DNA from: Neptunomonas phycophila
GTDB lineage: Bacteria; Pseudomonadota; Gammaproteobacteria; Pseudomonadales; Balneatricaceae
DNA length: 64,000 bases
Assembly (NCBI RefSeq): GCF_001922575.1
Contig: NZ_MRCI01000001.1
Location: forward strand, 2,170,001-2,234,000
Direction of reading: 5' to 3'
The notes under the pieces are model-generated. The model searched no databases and had not been told where the DNA came from. It was given only the letters and a program-made list of their open reading frames with translations. Positions 51,678 to 61,871 of this stretch are shown piece after piece. A program made the translations under genes and the position numbers. How positions within the stretch are numbered: position 1 is the stretch's first letter; every line of letters begins with the position of its first letter.

Positions 51678-53927
51678 ATGCAGCATTCGCTAACCACCTT
51701 AACGACTCTGGTCCAAGAAATCTCTGGGGCTGAAAACGCCATGAGCGCCATGCAAGTTATTGTCGCGCGCCTAAGCCACATCATGGAAGTACCGGTGTGC
51801 AGCTTGTACCTTAAGTCACCTACACGCTCTAAGCTAATATTAGCGGCAACCCAGGGCCTTGCCGAATCTTCCATAGGAAAAATCAAACTGAGTATAGACG
51901 AAGGCTTAGTTGGCACCATCGCCGCTACGAAGCATACGTTAAACTTAGCGAATGCTCCCGCGCATGAAAAGTATGCGTTTTTCCCACAAGCACAAGAAAC
52001 CCCGTACCGCCAATTTATGGGGGTTCCGCTCATTCACCTACGCCAGCTCATTGGTGTACTTGTAGTTCAAGGCACAGCTAAGAAGCCTTTTTCACAAGAA
52101 GCTGAAGCATTTTTAGTGACCATCGCCTCTCAGCTAGCTGGCACCTTATACAATATTCAGAAATCTGGCGAGTGGATCACTACACGTAAGCCCAAAAGGC
52201 TTTTCAAACGCTACTCAGGTATTGCAGGCTCTGCTGGGATTGGCATAGGTGAGTTAACACCGCTGCATACGCATATCGATCTTAAACAAGCGCCCGAAAT
52301 GCAAGGGGCGGGAATTTCAAAAGAACGTAAACAATTCGACAGCGCTCTAGACTCTGTTCGGGATGATCTTGACTTAGGCGCTAACCGAATTGAGAAAGAG
52401 CTGCCTGAAGATATCCTATCGCTCTTTGGCGTTTATCGAATGATGCTCGAAAGCCCTGAGTTACTTGATAGTACGCGGGATTTAATTGCTCAAGGCTGCA
52501 GTGCTCAGTGGGCCGTTCGAGAAACAGCGCTCAAGTTAGCGAGCTCTTTTGAGCAAGCTGACGACCCATATTTGAAGGCTCGCGGGGAAGATGTGCGTAA
52601 CATCGCCATTAAACTCATGACCCAAATGGCCCGCAAAGAACAAACCGAATCACCCGACAAAACAACGCCTGTAATTTTGGCGGGTGAGCTCATTAGTATT
52701 GCCGATTTATCAGCGTATCCATCGGATCAAATCCAAGGGATTGTATGCCGGTCAGGCTCAGCTTTATCGCATACGTCAATCGTTGCAAACGCGCTAGGTA
52801 TTCCTGCCATAATGGGCGTATCTGACCTAGATATAAAACGCTACAAGGGTAAACAAATCGTCATCGACGCAGGCCGCGGTGAGATTATTATTGCACCGCC
52901 TGAAGAGATGGTCGCTGAATACCAGCGAATCAAAGATACAGAGCAGCAATTCAACCAATCGCTGGCTGGTCTAAAAGACTTACCTGCCGTCACGACTGAC
53001 GATTTCCACGTCAGCTTATTCACCAATACCGGTTTATTGGCTGACGTCTCGCCAGGATTGCGTAATGGTGCCGAAGGTATTGGGCTTTACCGCTCTGAGA
53101 TCCCTTTTATGATCCACGATAATTTCCCAACAGAAGAGGAACAATACCTCGTCTATAAAGAGGTTATCGATGCCTACAGCCCTCGTCCAGTATCAATGCG
53201 AACGCTTGATATTGGTGGTGACAAACAGCTGCCTTACTTTGATTTCAAAGAAGAAAACCCTTATTTAGGGTGGCGCGGTATCCGCTTCACACTCGACAAC
53301 ACCACACTACAAGTCACTCAATTGAGGGCTATGGTCAGGGCTGCGCATGGGCGCGAGAACTTAAAAATCTTGATCCCTATGGTTAGCCGGATAGATGAAG
53401 TCAAAACGATTAAGGAGCTGCTTAATCAGGTCATCTCTGAACTCGTTGCCGAAGGTAAACAAGCCATCATGCCCAAGCTAGGCATTATGATTGAAGTGCC
53501 ATCAGTTCTCTTGCTCTTAGATAAAATAGCGCCCTATATCGACTTCGTTTCCATCGGTTCTAACGATTTAACTCAATACTTGTTAGCCGTCGATCGTAAC
53601 AATCCCAAAGTATCGCGGCTGTTTGACAACCTCAACCCTGCGGTCTTAAGTGCTTTGTATTTCATTCGTAAAAAGTGTGCAGCCTTACAGCTGCCGGTTT
53701 CATTATGTGGTGAAATGGCGGCAGATCCTGCGTCTGTACTTTTATTAGTCGCTATGGGGTTTGATCGCTTGAGCTTAAGCGCACATCGAATCCCTAAAAT
53801 TAAGTGGCTTATCCGCAATATTAGCCGCGCCGACGCTAAAAAACTGCTCGCTAAAGTAGAGTCTGCTGAAGATGAGAGCGAAATACGTAAAGTGCTCAAC
53901 AAGAAACTGAAAGAGCTAGGCCTGTAA
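51678..53927 (+). CDS. ptsP: Phosphoenolpyruvate-protein phosphotransferase PtsP (EI-Ntr)
   Basis: A 749-residue enzyme I of the nitrogen PTS, which takes phosphate from PEP to NPr. An N-terminal GAF domain (about 1-165) is followed by the EI N-domain and the PEP-mobile domain with phospho-His in SGSALSHTSIVANALGIPA. The C-terminal PEP-binding TIM barrel has GIGLYRSEIPFM, MRTLDIGGDK, SIGSNDLTQYLLAVDRNN and LCGEMAADP. The usual upstream neighbour rppH is absent. Residues 170-230 form the linker. GAF binding of glutamine or 2-oxoglutarate is known in relatives. Confidence 0.95.
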   Translation: MQHSLTTLTTLVQEISGAENAMSAMQVIVARLSHIMEVPVCSLYLKSPTRSKLILAATQGLAESSIGKIKLSIDEGLVGTIAATKHTLNLANAPAHEKYAFFPQAQETPYRQFMGVPLIHLRQLIGVLVVQGTAKKPFSQEAEAFLVTIASQLAGTLYNIQKSGEWITTRKPKRLFKRYSGIAGSAGIGIGELTPLHTHIDLKQAPEMQGAGISKERKQFDSALDSVRDDLDLGANRIEKELPEDILSLFGVYRMMLESPELLDSTRDLIAQGCSAQWAVRETALKLASSFEQADDPYLKARGEDVRNIAIKLMTQMARKEQTESPDKTTPVILAGELISIADLSAYPSDQIQGIVCRSGSALSHTSIVANALGIPAIMGVSDLDIKRYKGKQIVIDAGRGEIIIAPPEEMVAEYQRIKDTEQQFNQSLAGLKDLPAVTTDDFHVSLFTNTGLLADVSPGLRNGAEGIGLYRSEIPFMIHDNFPTEEEQYLVYKEVIDAYSPRPVSMRTLDIGGDKQLPYFDFKEENPYLGWRGIRFTLDNTTLQVTQLRAMVRAAHGRENLKILIPMVSRIDEVKTIKELLNQVISELVAEGKQAIMPKLGIMIEVPSVLLLLDKIAPYIDFVSIGSNDLTQYLLAVDRNNPKVSRLFDNLNPAVLSALYFIRKKCAALQLPVSLCGEMAADPASVLLLVAMGFDRLSLSAHRIPKIKWLIRNISRADAKKLLAKVESAEDESEIRKVLNKKLKELGL

Positions 53928-54103
53928 ACAATTAATTTTGATAGCTTTTATAATCGTCTCAAGAAATCAACAACTTGGACGATATATAAATCTATTAGCT
54001 CGTTTTCATTAAAACTGTTAAAACATCGACATTCACAGCAGAATTTCGAATCGGTGTTAAACTGATTAAGCAAGACAGCAACATCTAATATTAGAGACCG
54101 ATT

Positions 54104-54910
54104 ATGAATTACGAAGATCTTTTTGTACTGGTCATCGAACCATCAAAAGTACAAAGGACCATTATTGTTAATCATCTTAAAAGTTTTGGTATTCATAAAA
54201 TCGATGAATACGATGGTGCTGCACAAGCATTAGAGGGCATGCAGACTCAACTACCTGACTTGGTAGTTTCATCTATGCACCTCCCTGATATGACTGGAAC
54301 TGATGTTGTAACACTGATGCGCAAAGATGAGCAATTGGCGCACATAACTTTTTTATTAATCTCGTCTGAAACGCATTACCGGTACTTAGAGCCAATACGT
54401 CAATCTGGGGCTATTGCAATCTTGCCTAAACCCTTTAGCCGTAAAGACCTACTTTCTGCATTGCAAAGCACACTGCTCTACCTATCGGATCAAGACACAG
54501 AAGCCAGCTATACCGAAGAAGAGTTTGAGGAACTACGTATTCTAGTCGTAGATGACAGCAAACTCTCACGCAACTATGTATGTAAAATTTTACGTAATAT
54601 AGGTGTAGAAACTATTCTAGAAGCCAACGATGGCAATGAGGCGATTTCTCAAGTCGAAAACCAAGCATTTGACCTCATAATCACCGACTACAACATGCCT
54701 AATTTAGACGGCCGAGAAATGGTCGAAAAAATCAGACAAAATAGCGACCAAGCAAGCGTCCCTATTATTATGATCACATCCGAGCAAAACCCAGAGCAGC
54801 TAACCGCTATTCAAAAATCCGGAGTATCCGCTTTGTGTTCAAAGCCTCTTTCCTATGAGATGGCCAAACGCATTATTGAGCGGCTTGTGCTAGATAAAAA
54901 CGATTATTAA
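54104..54910 (+). CDS. Double-receiver response regulator
   Basis: A 268-residue protein made of two receiver domains and no output domain. REC1 (5-125) has Ser57 where the phosphoacceptor Asp should be, and EP in place of the acidic pair, though its Lys-Pro (K109) remains. REC2 (145-265) is canonical: DD at 150-151, phosphoacceptor D195 in ITDYNMPNLDG, and a Lys-Pro (K247-like) near the C-terminus. REC1 would therefore be a pseudo-receiver. The gene has its own terminator and is convergent with a chemoreceptor gene, which suggests but does not prove a motility link. Confidence 0.87.
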   Translation: MNYEDLFVLVIEPSKVQRTIIVNHLKSFGIHKIDEYDGAAQALEGMQTQLPDLVVSSMHLPDMTGTDVVTLMRKDEQLAHITFLLISSETHYRYLEPIRQSGAIAILPKPFSRKDLLSALQSTLLYLSDQDTEASYTEEEFEELRILVVDDSKLSRNYVCKILRNIGVETILEANDGNEAISQVENQAFDLIITDYNMPNLDGREMVEKIRQNSDQASVPIIMITSEQNPEQLTAIQKSGVSALCSKPLSYEMAKRIIERLVLDKNDY

Positions 54911-54934
54911 CGCCCCTTTATTCAATTAAATACG

Positions 54935-54968
54935 AAAAAAGCCGGCTCGTTTAAGAGCCGGCTTTTTT
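54935..54968. terminator. Bidirectional terminator between convergent genes
   Basis: AAAAAAGCCGGCTC-GTTTAA-GAGCCGGCTTTTTT, 14-bp stem between the double-receiver gene and the chemoreceptor gene. Confidence 0.95.
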
Positions 54969-55017
54969 GTGTTTCACTAGCATTATTCGCGTTCTAAATG
55001 CCTACAACAATAGCTTA

Positions 55018-56811
55018 TCACTCGCTTAAAAGGGCATCCGGATTAAAGCCCATGATCAATGCCCCCCAATGCTGCCCATTCACATATAAAGGAATAGAAA
55101 GATCATTAAGCACTTCACCCGTATCTCGTATAAACGTCTGCAGCAAAAACGGGCTAGTGTGGGAGGCCCTGCGCTGCTCAGCTCTATTGCCATCAAATTT
55201 ACGGCGATGACGACTTTTCAAGTTATCCACCTCAAAATTGCCGGTCATTGCGTTGGATACTTTTGTGTGATGCGCTGCTGCATAGCCATTTCTATCTACG
55301 GCTATGGCATAAATAAACTCTGACCGCTCAGCGATAAAGCTATCAAACAGAGGACGCATCACCCCTTCATAAGCCGAGGCATAAGACACGTCAAACTTCT
55401 CGGGCAATTGCTGCGGGTTGAGTCGTTTGTAATTCGTATCAAATATGTTCTGCCCAGAATCGGCTAGCTGCTGTAGTGTCTGTTGCGTTTTCTGCGCCCA
55501 GCCCCGTCCGGCCTGAATCATACTTTCAAAACCGCCATAACCGATAATAAAGCGAGAAAGCAGCTCTTGCGTTTCCTCAGTAGCCACTTCAAGATCAGAT
55601 GAGTGCTTCTGTGACTCCCTCATTTCATTATCAATATCACGAGCGATAGAGGTGATTTCAGTTACATGGCCATGAGATTGTTTATTACTATAAGAAAGCT
55701 CATCAATTGCCGCACTAATGCCTGACAACTCCCCATTGACCGCCTCAAAGTCTTTAACCAAACTCATAAACTGTGAGTTTGTATTCTCAATAAAGCCCTC
55801 TGTGTTATGCACATACTCCCGGATATTATCAGCACGAGAGCGAGTGTATTCCATGAGGCTCCCCATTTGGCTGATGTTCTTATCTATTTCACTGGTCGCG
55901 ACGCTCACTTTTTGTGACAGTGTACGAACTTCATCGGCCACCACTGCAAACCCTCGCCCTGCATCACCGGCTCTTGCCGCCTCAATGGACGCGTTAAGGG
56001 CTAGCAAGTTTGTCTGGTCAGAGAAGTCTTGAACCATAGATAAAATTTTAGTGATGTTGTCCGAGTTATCATTCAACTGCTGAACCGTATCTTGGAAATT
56101 AGTTACCAGTTCGCTTATTGACCTAACTTGATCCTGAACTTTCATTAACTCATCACTAGAACGGCGTACGTCAGTCATGTTTGAACTATTCTGTTCACTG
56201 ATACGCATAGTTGTGGCGGCCACTTCTTGTACAGCCTGAGAGGCTTCCTGGCTTGACTGGAAGACAAGCTGGGCCTGCTCTTCTTGTTTGGTAACCGATT
56301 GGCTGGCCTGGGAAAGTACCTTCTGCATTTTGGTGGCGCACAAAGCAACACTCACCGTGCGACGTCGAGATTCCGAAATCATTTTTTTAAGGCGCGAAGA
56401 AAATTCATTATAGTTACGAGCCATGTCACGAATTTCATCGTAGGTAAACTCGGGCAACGTAACGGAAATGTCCCCATCGTTGTCTTTAATTTGCTTTAAT
56501 ACGCCAGTTATTGCTTTGATTGGCCTTAAAAATAAATGCCGCATAAAAAAGATAGTGAACACAGCGGCTGCTACCGCAAACCCAATCGTCACCAGCCCCC
56601 ACGTCATGAAGCTGTCGATTTGCCCAACTAAACTCATACGTAATGGATTAGCTAACTCAGCGCTGACCAATAAAGACTTCATTTCATTTACATAATGCCA
56701 ACCGATCAGCAACATGACGAAATGAGGAGATAATAAAAAAATAACATTACCGACTATTTTCTTAGTTAACGAGTTAAAAAACGTGCGCTCAACCGATGCG
56801 TATAAACTCAT
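55018..56811 (-). CDS. Methyl-accepting chemotaxis protein with C-terminal sensor domain
   Basis: A 597-residue chemoreceptor. Two N-terminal transmembrane helices enclose only a short periplasmic loop, so external sensing is unlikely. A HAMP domain follows (about 90-145). The signalling hairpin tip is [35 protein letters not shown]. Beyond the MCP bundle a C-terminal domain of about 130 residues resembles a cytoplasmic PAS/Cache-like sensor ([19 protein letters not shown]...[30 protein letters not shown]). It is likely an intracellular sensing receptor. Ligand unknown. Confidence 0.88.
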   Translation of the reverse strand: MSLYASVERTFFNSLTKKIVGNVIFLLSPHFVMLLIGWHYVNEMKSLLVSAELANPLRMSLVGQIDSFMTWGLVTIGFAVAAAVFTIFFMRHLFLRPIKAITGVLKQIKDNDGDISVTLPEFTYDEIRDMARNYNEFSSRLKKMISESRRRTVSVALCATKMQKVLSQASQSVTKQEEQAQLVFQSSQEASQAVQEVAATTMRISEQNSSNMTDVRRSSDELMKVQDQVRSISELVTNFQDTVQQLNDNSDNITKILSMVQDFSDQTNLLALNASIEAARAGDAGRGFAVVADEVRTLSQKVSVATSEIDKNISQMGSLMEYTRSRADNIREYVHNTEGFIENTNSQFMSLVKDFEAVNGELSGISAAIDELSYSNKQSHGHVTEITSIARDIDNEMRESQKHSSDLEVATEETQELLSRFIIGYGGFESMIQAGRGWAQKTQQTLQQLADSGQNIFDTNYKRLNPQQLPEKFDVSYASAYEGVMRPLFDSFIAERSEFIYAIAVDRNGYAAAHHTKVSNAMTGNFEVDNLKSRHRRKFDGNRAEQRRASHTSPFLLQTFIRDTGEVLNDLSIPLYVNGQHWGALIMGFNPDALLSE

Positions 56812-57033
56812 AATAAATCCTGAAAGTTGTGATGGGTATCTAGCTACTTCAGTAAAGCCGAGGAAAGGACGTTATCAATGTAGCCGTTATTTTTATGGTT
56901 ACTTGTTCCATCGGCTTAACATTGAAAAAGTGTAGTTTAAAAGGCGCCTTTTTCTAGGCGTCACGGCAAAACAAGACCAAAGCACTAACTGGTATGACCT
57001 AAATCAAATATTTTGGGGCATCAATATTGAAAA

Positions 57034-57810
57034 TCACCAAAGCAACCAAGATGATCGATCTTGAAAAAACTGCTTCCACTGACGGTATTCGGGACAAAAC
57101 TTAGCCACATTTTCCCAAAATGCTGGAGAATGGTTAAACTCAACTAGGTGAGCAAGTTCATGAATAATGACGTAATCAATCGCCTCTTCCGGGGCCATAA
57201 TGAGCCGCCAATTTAAAGCTATTTCCCCTTTCGATGAACAGCGCCCCCACATACGTCTGAAATTGGCTGTTTTTACGCAATGGGGAGTAAGCTGCATCTG
57301 CCCTGCCCAAAAATGAGTACGCTGTTGAAAAAACAGCTCGGCTTGCTCATGCAACCATGCCTTCAGGATCAAAACAGCCGCCTCTTCAGGGGCTTTTTTT
57401 ACCCGCGTGCTAATCAATGCATCAACCCCCTCATCGGTTAGCTCAACATATGACTTAGCCACCGGCGCAACCGAGAAACTGAAGTGTAAAGACTGGCCTC
57501 TTAGCAGCACGCGGCTTTGTTCAACAGGGTCAGGCAAATGCAGCCTCATTTGCTCACACTGATTGGTTAAGTGCTTTTCTATCCATTCAATTCGCGATTG
57601 GATAAAGCTTAGCACCCATGCTCTGGATGTTCTTAGCGGAACACGCACTAGCAACTCACCGTGGCGAATTTCCAACGCTGCTGTTTTTCGTCGGCTAAAT
57701 CGCACATCAGGCTCGTATGGTTCACCATTAACCATAATTGTGATGGGCTGTTTAAGCACGCGCGCGTTCATATAAAATATGGTACGTCCTTGAGTGTGTG
57801 ATTCAAACAC
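57034..57810 (-). CDS. YgjP-like metal-dependent hydrolase (DUF45)
   Basis: A 258-residue putative zinc metallopeptidase. The HExxH motif is in VIIHELAHLVEFNHSPAFWENV near the C-terminus, with a downstream acidic residue as third ligand candidate. NFRRMWGRCSSKGEIALNWRLIMAP precedes it, as in YgjP/DUF45 proteins related to SprT and WssI. The given start is GTG at 57810; the ATG at 57771 (MNARVLKQ) is an alternative giving 245 residues. It follows the TgpA operon in the opposite order of transcription flow, 32 bases after the tgpA stop. Confidence 0.85.
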   Translation of the reverse strand: MFESHTQGRTIFYMNARVLKQPITIMVNGEPYEPDVRFSRRKTAALEIRHGELLVRVPLRTSRAWVLSFIQSRIEWIEKHLTNQCEQMRLHLPDPVEQSRVLLRGQSLHFSFSVAPVAKSYVELTDEGVDALISTRVKKAPEEAAVLILKAWLHEQAELFFQQRTHFWAGQMQLTPHCVKTANFRRMWGRCSSKGEIALNWRLIMAPEEAIDYVIIHELAHLVEFNHSPAFWENVAKFCPEYRQWKQFFQDRSSWLLW

Positions 57811-57842
57811 ATGATGAATAAAGATGATGCAGTTAACTGTTG

Positions 57843-59876
57843 CTACCGTTTAGCAGACAAACGCTTTGCACCACGGTAAAAGTGTCGATAGGCAAAAGTA
57901 TACGTTTTTTGCAGGGGTGACGCCGTTTTACCTTGAGGCAAATATTCTAAGCGCTCGTAAGCAGTTAACCATGCTGGCGCAACAGCTGCCAACTCGGGGT
58001 AATAAGCCACAACCCGCTCTAAATAGCGGCGCAATGTTTCCTCTTTTTTACGCCGTAAGCGTCCGTCCTTTTGCTCTAGAAGACGTGACACCTTTTCAAT
58101 ATCGCGACTCCTAGCGTTTAGGTAGTGATCTTTTTTACGTAATAACCACCATAGCGTTACCGCAAGAAACACACTAACAGGCAGGACAACCAAGGCGATT
58201 AACGCAAGACGATTTTTACCGCTCAGCCAATCACTCAACAGTAATTGTTGTGTTTCATGATACCCCAAAATCCACCTGTGCCAACGATAGTTAACCGCAT
58301 CATAGCGTAATCGCAAGTCCCCTACCCACGACCAACGCTTTTCCCAACGAATGAGAGATGCAGCAGAGTCAGCCGCAAAATTTGTATCGTCGCCAAAAAG
58401 TTGGTCGAAAGATTGCTCAATACGCTCAGGAGCAACAAAGGCTGTCGGGTCTAATCGAATCCACCCTTCTCCCTGCTGCCAATACTCGACCCACGCATGC
58501 GCCTCAAATTGGCGAACCAACATATATGACTCGTAGGCATTCCACTCACCACCTTGGTATCCCCCAACCAATCGCGCTGGAATACCCGCTAGGCGCAACA
58601 TATAAGCGGTGGCCGATGCGAAATGCTCACAAAAACCAGCTTGTGTATCGAACAGAAAAGCATCTTGCTGATCGGCGACTAATACAGGTGGCGATAGGGT
58701 GTAACGAAACGAACGATTAAATAAATTGTAAATCTGCTCAATAATTTCGGAATGACTCAAACGCTGTTCACGCCACTGAGCCACCAATGCACGCGTCTTA
58801 GGATTCCCACCATTGGGCACCGCGGTATAACGTTCAGCCCATTTGAGCTCTGTTTGAAAGAAACGGTCACTTACTACACTACTTGCCTGATACGTAAAGC
58901 GGTTGTCCAAGGGTTTAATTGCGCGTGTGGTTTTATTGCTAGCCAGCTGTATTTGCTCACCACTCACCTGTGTGGGGTAGTCCAATAAAAATAACCATGG
59001 GTTAGCTGATGGCTCCGCTATCACTTGGTACTGATAGCGATTTTCTGACCTAGTTCCACTGGGCGCAACGGTGGCTTCACGTCGTAAAAAATCATCCATA
59101 AACCACTGTTCACCGTCAAAGCGGCTCAACGTCATGGCCCGCCAATAACGATCTTGACGCGGCGGGGGCTGGTCTCCTTCAAAAGACACTCGAAAGGCGA
59201 CAGCGTCTGAGCGGGTTAAACGCCCCACTTGACCGGGCGATATACTCTCCGAAAGCCCAGTTTTAGCAGCACCATTTTTATATTCCACGCTCCACAAAGG
59301 ACCTATCCGGGGAAACACAACGAAGAGAACAATCATCATCGGAAGTGATTGGACCAATAGCGCGCTACTGCGTCTTAGCGGCTTAACAAAAGCGGCATTA
59401 AAGGGCTGTTTTTTGTATTCGCCAGACGAGTGCATCGAAACCAACGCACAAAAGATGACCACTATAGATATCAAACCCAATAAAGCCGATAACATGGTTT
59501 GGTTAAACAAAAAACTCACGGCGGTAGCAAAGCAACTAGCGAGCACTAGTACCCAACCATCGCGCCTAGTTCTAGTTTCCAAAAGCTTTAACATAGAGCC
59601 TGTCACCAGCAAGGTGGACAAACCGGCAAGCCCATCGGCAGAAATAGCTGAGGCAAGCGTGGCGATTACCACAATAGCCATCACAAGATGCTTCATCAGT
59701 GCAGAGATCGGCTTCACTTTTTGCTGTAGCACTAACCAAGACCAAGCCAGCGTCATAACCGAAAAAATAATTGACCAAAGTGGCAACTGGGGCACATGCG
59801 CAATACTCATCACTGCCACCATAATGACCAGCCAGCAACCGGCATAAAAAGGCAAAGGAACCAAAGTCTTTTTCAT
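57843..59876 (-). CDS. TgpA-type transglutaminase-like membrane protein (DUF3488)
   Basis: A 677-residue protein. About five transmembrane segments occupy residues 1-175. A periplasmic transglutaminase core (about 390-480) has catalytic Cys in QAGFCEHFASATAYMLRLAGIPARLVGGYQGG, His in AHAWVEYW and Asp in RLDPTAF. A final transmembrane helix lies near 555-575, followed by a DUF4129 tail. The homologous Pseudomonas TgpA is essential for viability. Start overlaps the DUF58 gene stop by one base. Third gene of moxR-DUF58-tgpA. Confidence 0.92.
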   Translation of the reverse strand: MKKTLVPLPFYAGCWLVIMVAVMSIAHVPQLPLWSIIFSVMTLAWSWLVLQQKVKPISALMKHLVMAIVVIATLASAISADGLAGLSTLLVTGSMLKLLETRTRRDGWVLVLASCFATAVSFLFNQTMLSALLGLISIVVIFCALVSMHSSGEYKKQPFNAAFVKPLRRSSALLVQSLPMMIVLFVVFPRIGPLWSVEYKNGAAKTGLSESISPGQVGRLTRSDAVAFRVSFEGDQPPPRQDRYWRAMTLSRFDGEQWFMDDFLRREATVAPSGTRSENRYQYQVIAEPSANPWLFLLDYPTQVSGEQIQLASNKTTRAIKPLDNRFTYQASSVVSDRFFQTELKWAERYTAVPNGGNPKTRALVAQWREQRLSHSEIIEQIYNLFNRSFRYTLSPPVLVADQQDAFLFDTQAGFCEHFASATAYMLRLAGIPARLVGGYQGGEWNAYESYMLVRQFEAHAWVEYWQQGEGWIRLDPTAFVAPERIEQSFDQLFGDDTNFAADSAASLIRWEKRWSWVGDLRLRYDAVNYRWHRWILGYHETQQLLLSDWLSGKNRLALIALVVLPVSVFLAVTLWWLLRKKDHYLNARSRDIEKVSRLLEQKDGRLRRKKEETLRRYLERVVAYYPELAAVAPAWLTAYERLEYLPQGKTASPLQKTYTFAYRHFYRGAKRLSAKR

Positions 59877-60811
59877 TACTGTTCCTTCCCTTCATACAGA
59901 GCCAAGCACGTTAGCACTGCATGCATATGCTCGTCACCCTGGTTTATTTCCACGCGCGCACCAGGTATTTGCAAACCAAAAGATAGATTTTGACGGCTAA
60001 GTTCAACGGCCCAATATGCCAGACGGGACAGGCGAGCTTCCCTTGTCAGCTCGGGCCACAAGGCCCAATGTAACCAGATATTATCTTGTGATTCTCGCTC
60101 AAAGTTTAATGAATGTAACCCCTGCCCTTTGGCGTAAACTTTCCAAGCAATACGGCTAATCGACTCACCCGTTTCATAACTTTTTAGCGCGTCTAGGTTC
60201 TCATCGGAGCGCCCACTACCCGTATCATCGAGGATTCCCGATGTCAGAGATTGAATGTCGCCGCCTTGAATTGGCCGAGGGTAAACTAATATTTTCTGAT
60301 CGATACGAACACGGCTCCATGACTTTAAAAGACCAAATGGATAAACCGTGGATATCACTAAAAGCCCCGGTTCCAACCAGCCTCGCCAACGAGTAGAGCG
60401 AGATATAACAACGGTTACGGGGTTGCTCACAGGGACATCAGTCGTTTGAAATGCTTCACGCAAAAATCCAATCGATAATTGCTGCTGGTCTCGAACCGAT
60501 GCTAAGACAACGGATACATGAGCATTTTGTCCTGCGAACACAGGCATGACAGCACCTGTATTAATGTGTAAGCCCGATAAGTTTGAAAAAGTATGCAATA
60601 TCGCTGTAATCAGCATTGAAACCATCAAAAAGCAGACAGCATAAGCGAGGTTATTCTGATAATTGATACCTAACAATAAAACCGCACAGGCAACGATTAA
60701 ATATCCAATGCCCGCTTTTGTGGGCAAGATATAGATGCGATTCTGTGTAAGTTTAATATTGTTGCTGGCAGGGAATCGTTGATCCAACCATTGTTGTAAA
60801 TGCTTTTTCAA
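59876..60811 (-). CDS. DUF58 domain-containing membrane protein
   Basis: A 311-residue protein with two N-terminal transmembrane helices (about 30-75). The DUF58 motif lies in the second half (DENLDALKSYETGESISRIAWKVYAKGQGLHSLNFE), part of a von Willebrand A-like fold. DUF58 proteins pair with MoxR ATPases. It lies 11 bases downstream of the moxR gene and overlaps tgpA by a single base, so the three are one operon. Confidence 0.9.
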   Translation of the reverse strand: MKKHLQQWLDQRFPASNNIKLTQNRIYILPTKAGIGYLIVACAVLLLGINYQNNLAYAVCFLMVSMLITAILHTFSNLSGLHINTGAVMPVFAGQNAHVSVVLASVRDQQQLSIGFLREAFQTTDVPVSNPVTVVISRSTRWRGWLEPGLLVISTVYPFGLLKSWSRVRIDQKILVYPRPIQGGDIQSLTSGILDDTGSGRSDENLDALKSYETGESISRIAWKVYAKGQGLHSLNFERESQDNIWLHWALWPELTREARLSRLAYWAVELSRQNLSFGLQIPGARVEINQGDEHMHAVLTCLALYEGKEQ

Positions 60812-60822
60812 AAAACGACCCT

Positions 60823-61737
60823 TTACTGAAGAACATCGACTTGAGACAAAAGCTCTGTAGCTGGATCTTTACCGGTACCTAACTCAGTACGAACCAGCAG
60901 ACGGTGAGACACAACACTCGGAAATACGGCTTGTATATCATCAGGTAGCAAATAGTCACGACCACTCAAAAATGCCCATGCTTTAGCCGATTGGATTACT
61001 GCCAATGCTCCTCGTGGAGATAAGCCTAAACTGATGAAATCTGATTGACGAGAGGCTTCAGCCAACCGTTGTACATAATTTACCACCGCATCGGATAACG
61101 ATACCTGATCGCACGCCTGCTGCAGTGCTAACAAGTCCTCCGCCAACAAACAGGCAGGTAAAGCAGCAATGTCATGCCGAGTATCGCCGTGCATTAATAA
61201 ACGGCGCTCCGTCTCTGCGTCGGGGTACCCCATAGAAAGCCTCATTAAAAAGCGGTCTAACTGTGATTCAGGCAAGGGGTAAGTGCCTAATTGGGTGATT
61301 GGGTTTTGTGTGGCGATCACAAAAAAAGGCGACGGTAGTTCGCGGGTAGTTCCATCGAGAGAGACTTGGCGCTCTTCCATTGCTTCTAACAACGCACTCT
61401 GTGTTTTTGCTGTAGCGCGATTCACCTCATCGGCCAACAACAATTGCGTGAAAACCGGGCCTGCGTGAAACCGAAAAGTACCTGTGCCAGGCTCAAACAC
61501 CATACTCCCCAACACATCTGCAGGCAGTAAGTCACTTGTAAACTGCACACGACGGTAGTCCAACCCAAAAACATGCGCAAGAGTATGCGCTAAAGTCGTT
61601 TTGCCCATTCCTGGCAGATCTTCTAACAACAAATGGCCTTTAGCTAACAGGCAAGTTACTGCTAGTTTTACCGTATGTTCTTTACCGTAAATAACTGACG
61701 ATATAGTTTCAATCGCTTGCATTACGCGATCTTGCAT
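60823..61737 (-). CDS. MoxR family AAA+ ATPase
   Basis: A 304-residue AAA_3 chaperone-like ATPase. Walker A is LEDLPGMGKTTLAHTLA (about 38-54), Walker B LLADEVNRATAKTQSALLEAMEE and sensor 1 FVIATQNPITQLGTYPLPESQLDRF. C-terminal lid includes LSPRGALAVIQSAKAWAFLSGRDYLLPDDI. It is thought to remodel or activate the partners encoded downstream (DUF58, TgpA). Confidence 0.94.
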   Translation of the reverse strand: MQDRVMQAIETISSVIYGKEHTVKLAVTCLLAKGHLLLEDLPGMGKTTLAHTLAHVFGLDYRRVQFTSDLLPADVLGSMVFEPGTGTFRFHAGPVFTQLLLADEVNRATAKTQSALLEAMEERQVSLDGTTRELPSPFFVIATQNPITQLGTYPLPESQLDRFLMRLSMGYPDAETERRLLMHGDTRHDIAALPACLLAEDLLALQQACDQVSLSDAVVNYVQRLAEASRQSDFISLGLSPRGALAVIQSAKAWAFLSGRDYLLPDDIQAVFPSVVSHRLLVRTELGTGKDPATELLSQVDVLQ

Positions 61738-61822
61738 TCCCTACTCCTTACAGGTGGACTAAAAGTATAGTTTATACAGCTCAGACATTAAGTATCGGCC
61801 AATCACTCAATTTTAAGACAAA

Positions 61823-61856
61823 AAAAACGCAGCCACTTTTCAGTGCTGCGTTTTTA
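61823..61856. terminator. Terminator between slyD-like gene and moxR operon
   Basis: AAAAACGCAG-C-CACT and AGTG-CTGCGTTTTT form a stem with one bulged C around TTTC, with T/A runs on both sides. In the minus direction it lies just after the slyD-like gene's upstream neighbour promoter region and would act on readthrough from either side. Confidence 0.75.
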
Positions 61857-61871
61857 AAGCTATTGCTTAGC

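Noticed and set aside
51524-52033. 169-residue minus-strand gene opposite ptsP
   Set aside because: It is the shadow of the GAF-domain coding region of ptsP; no recognisable motif.
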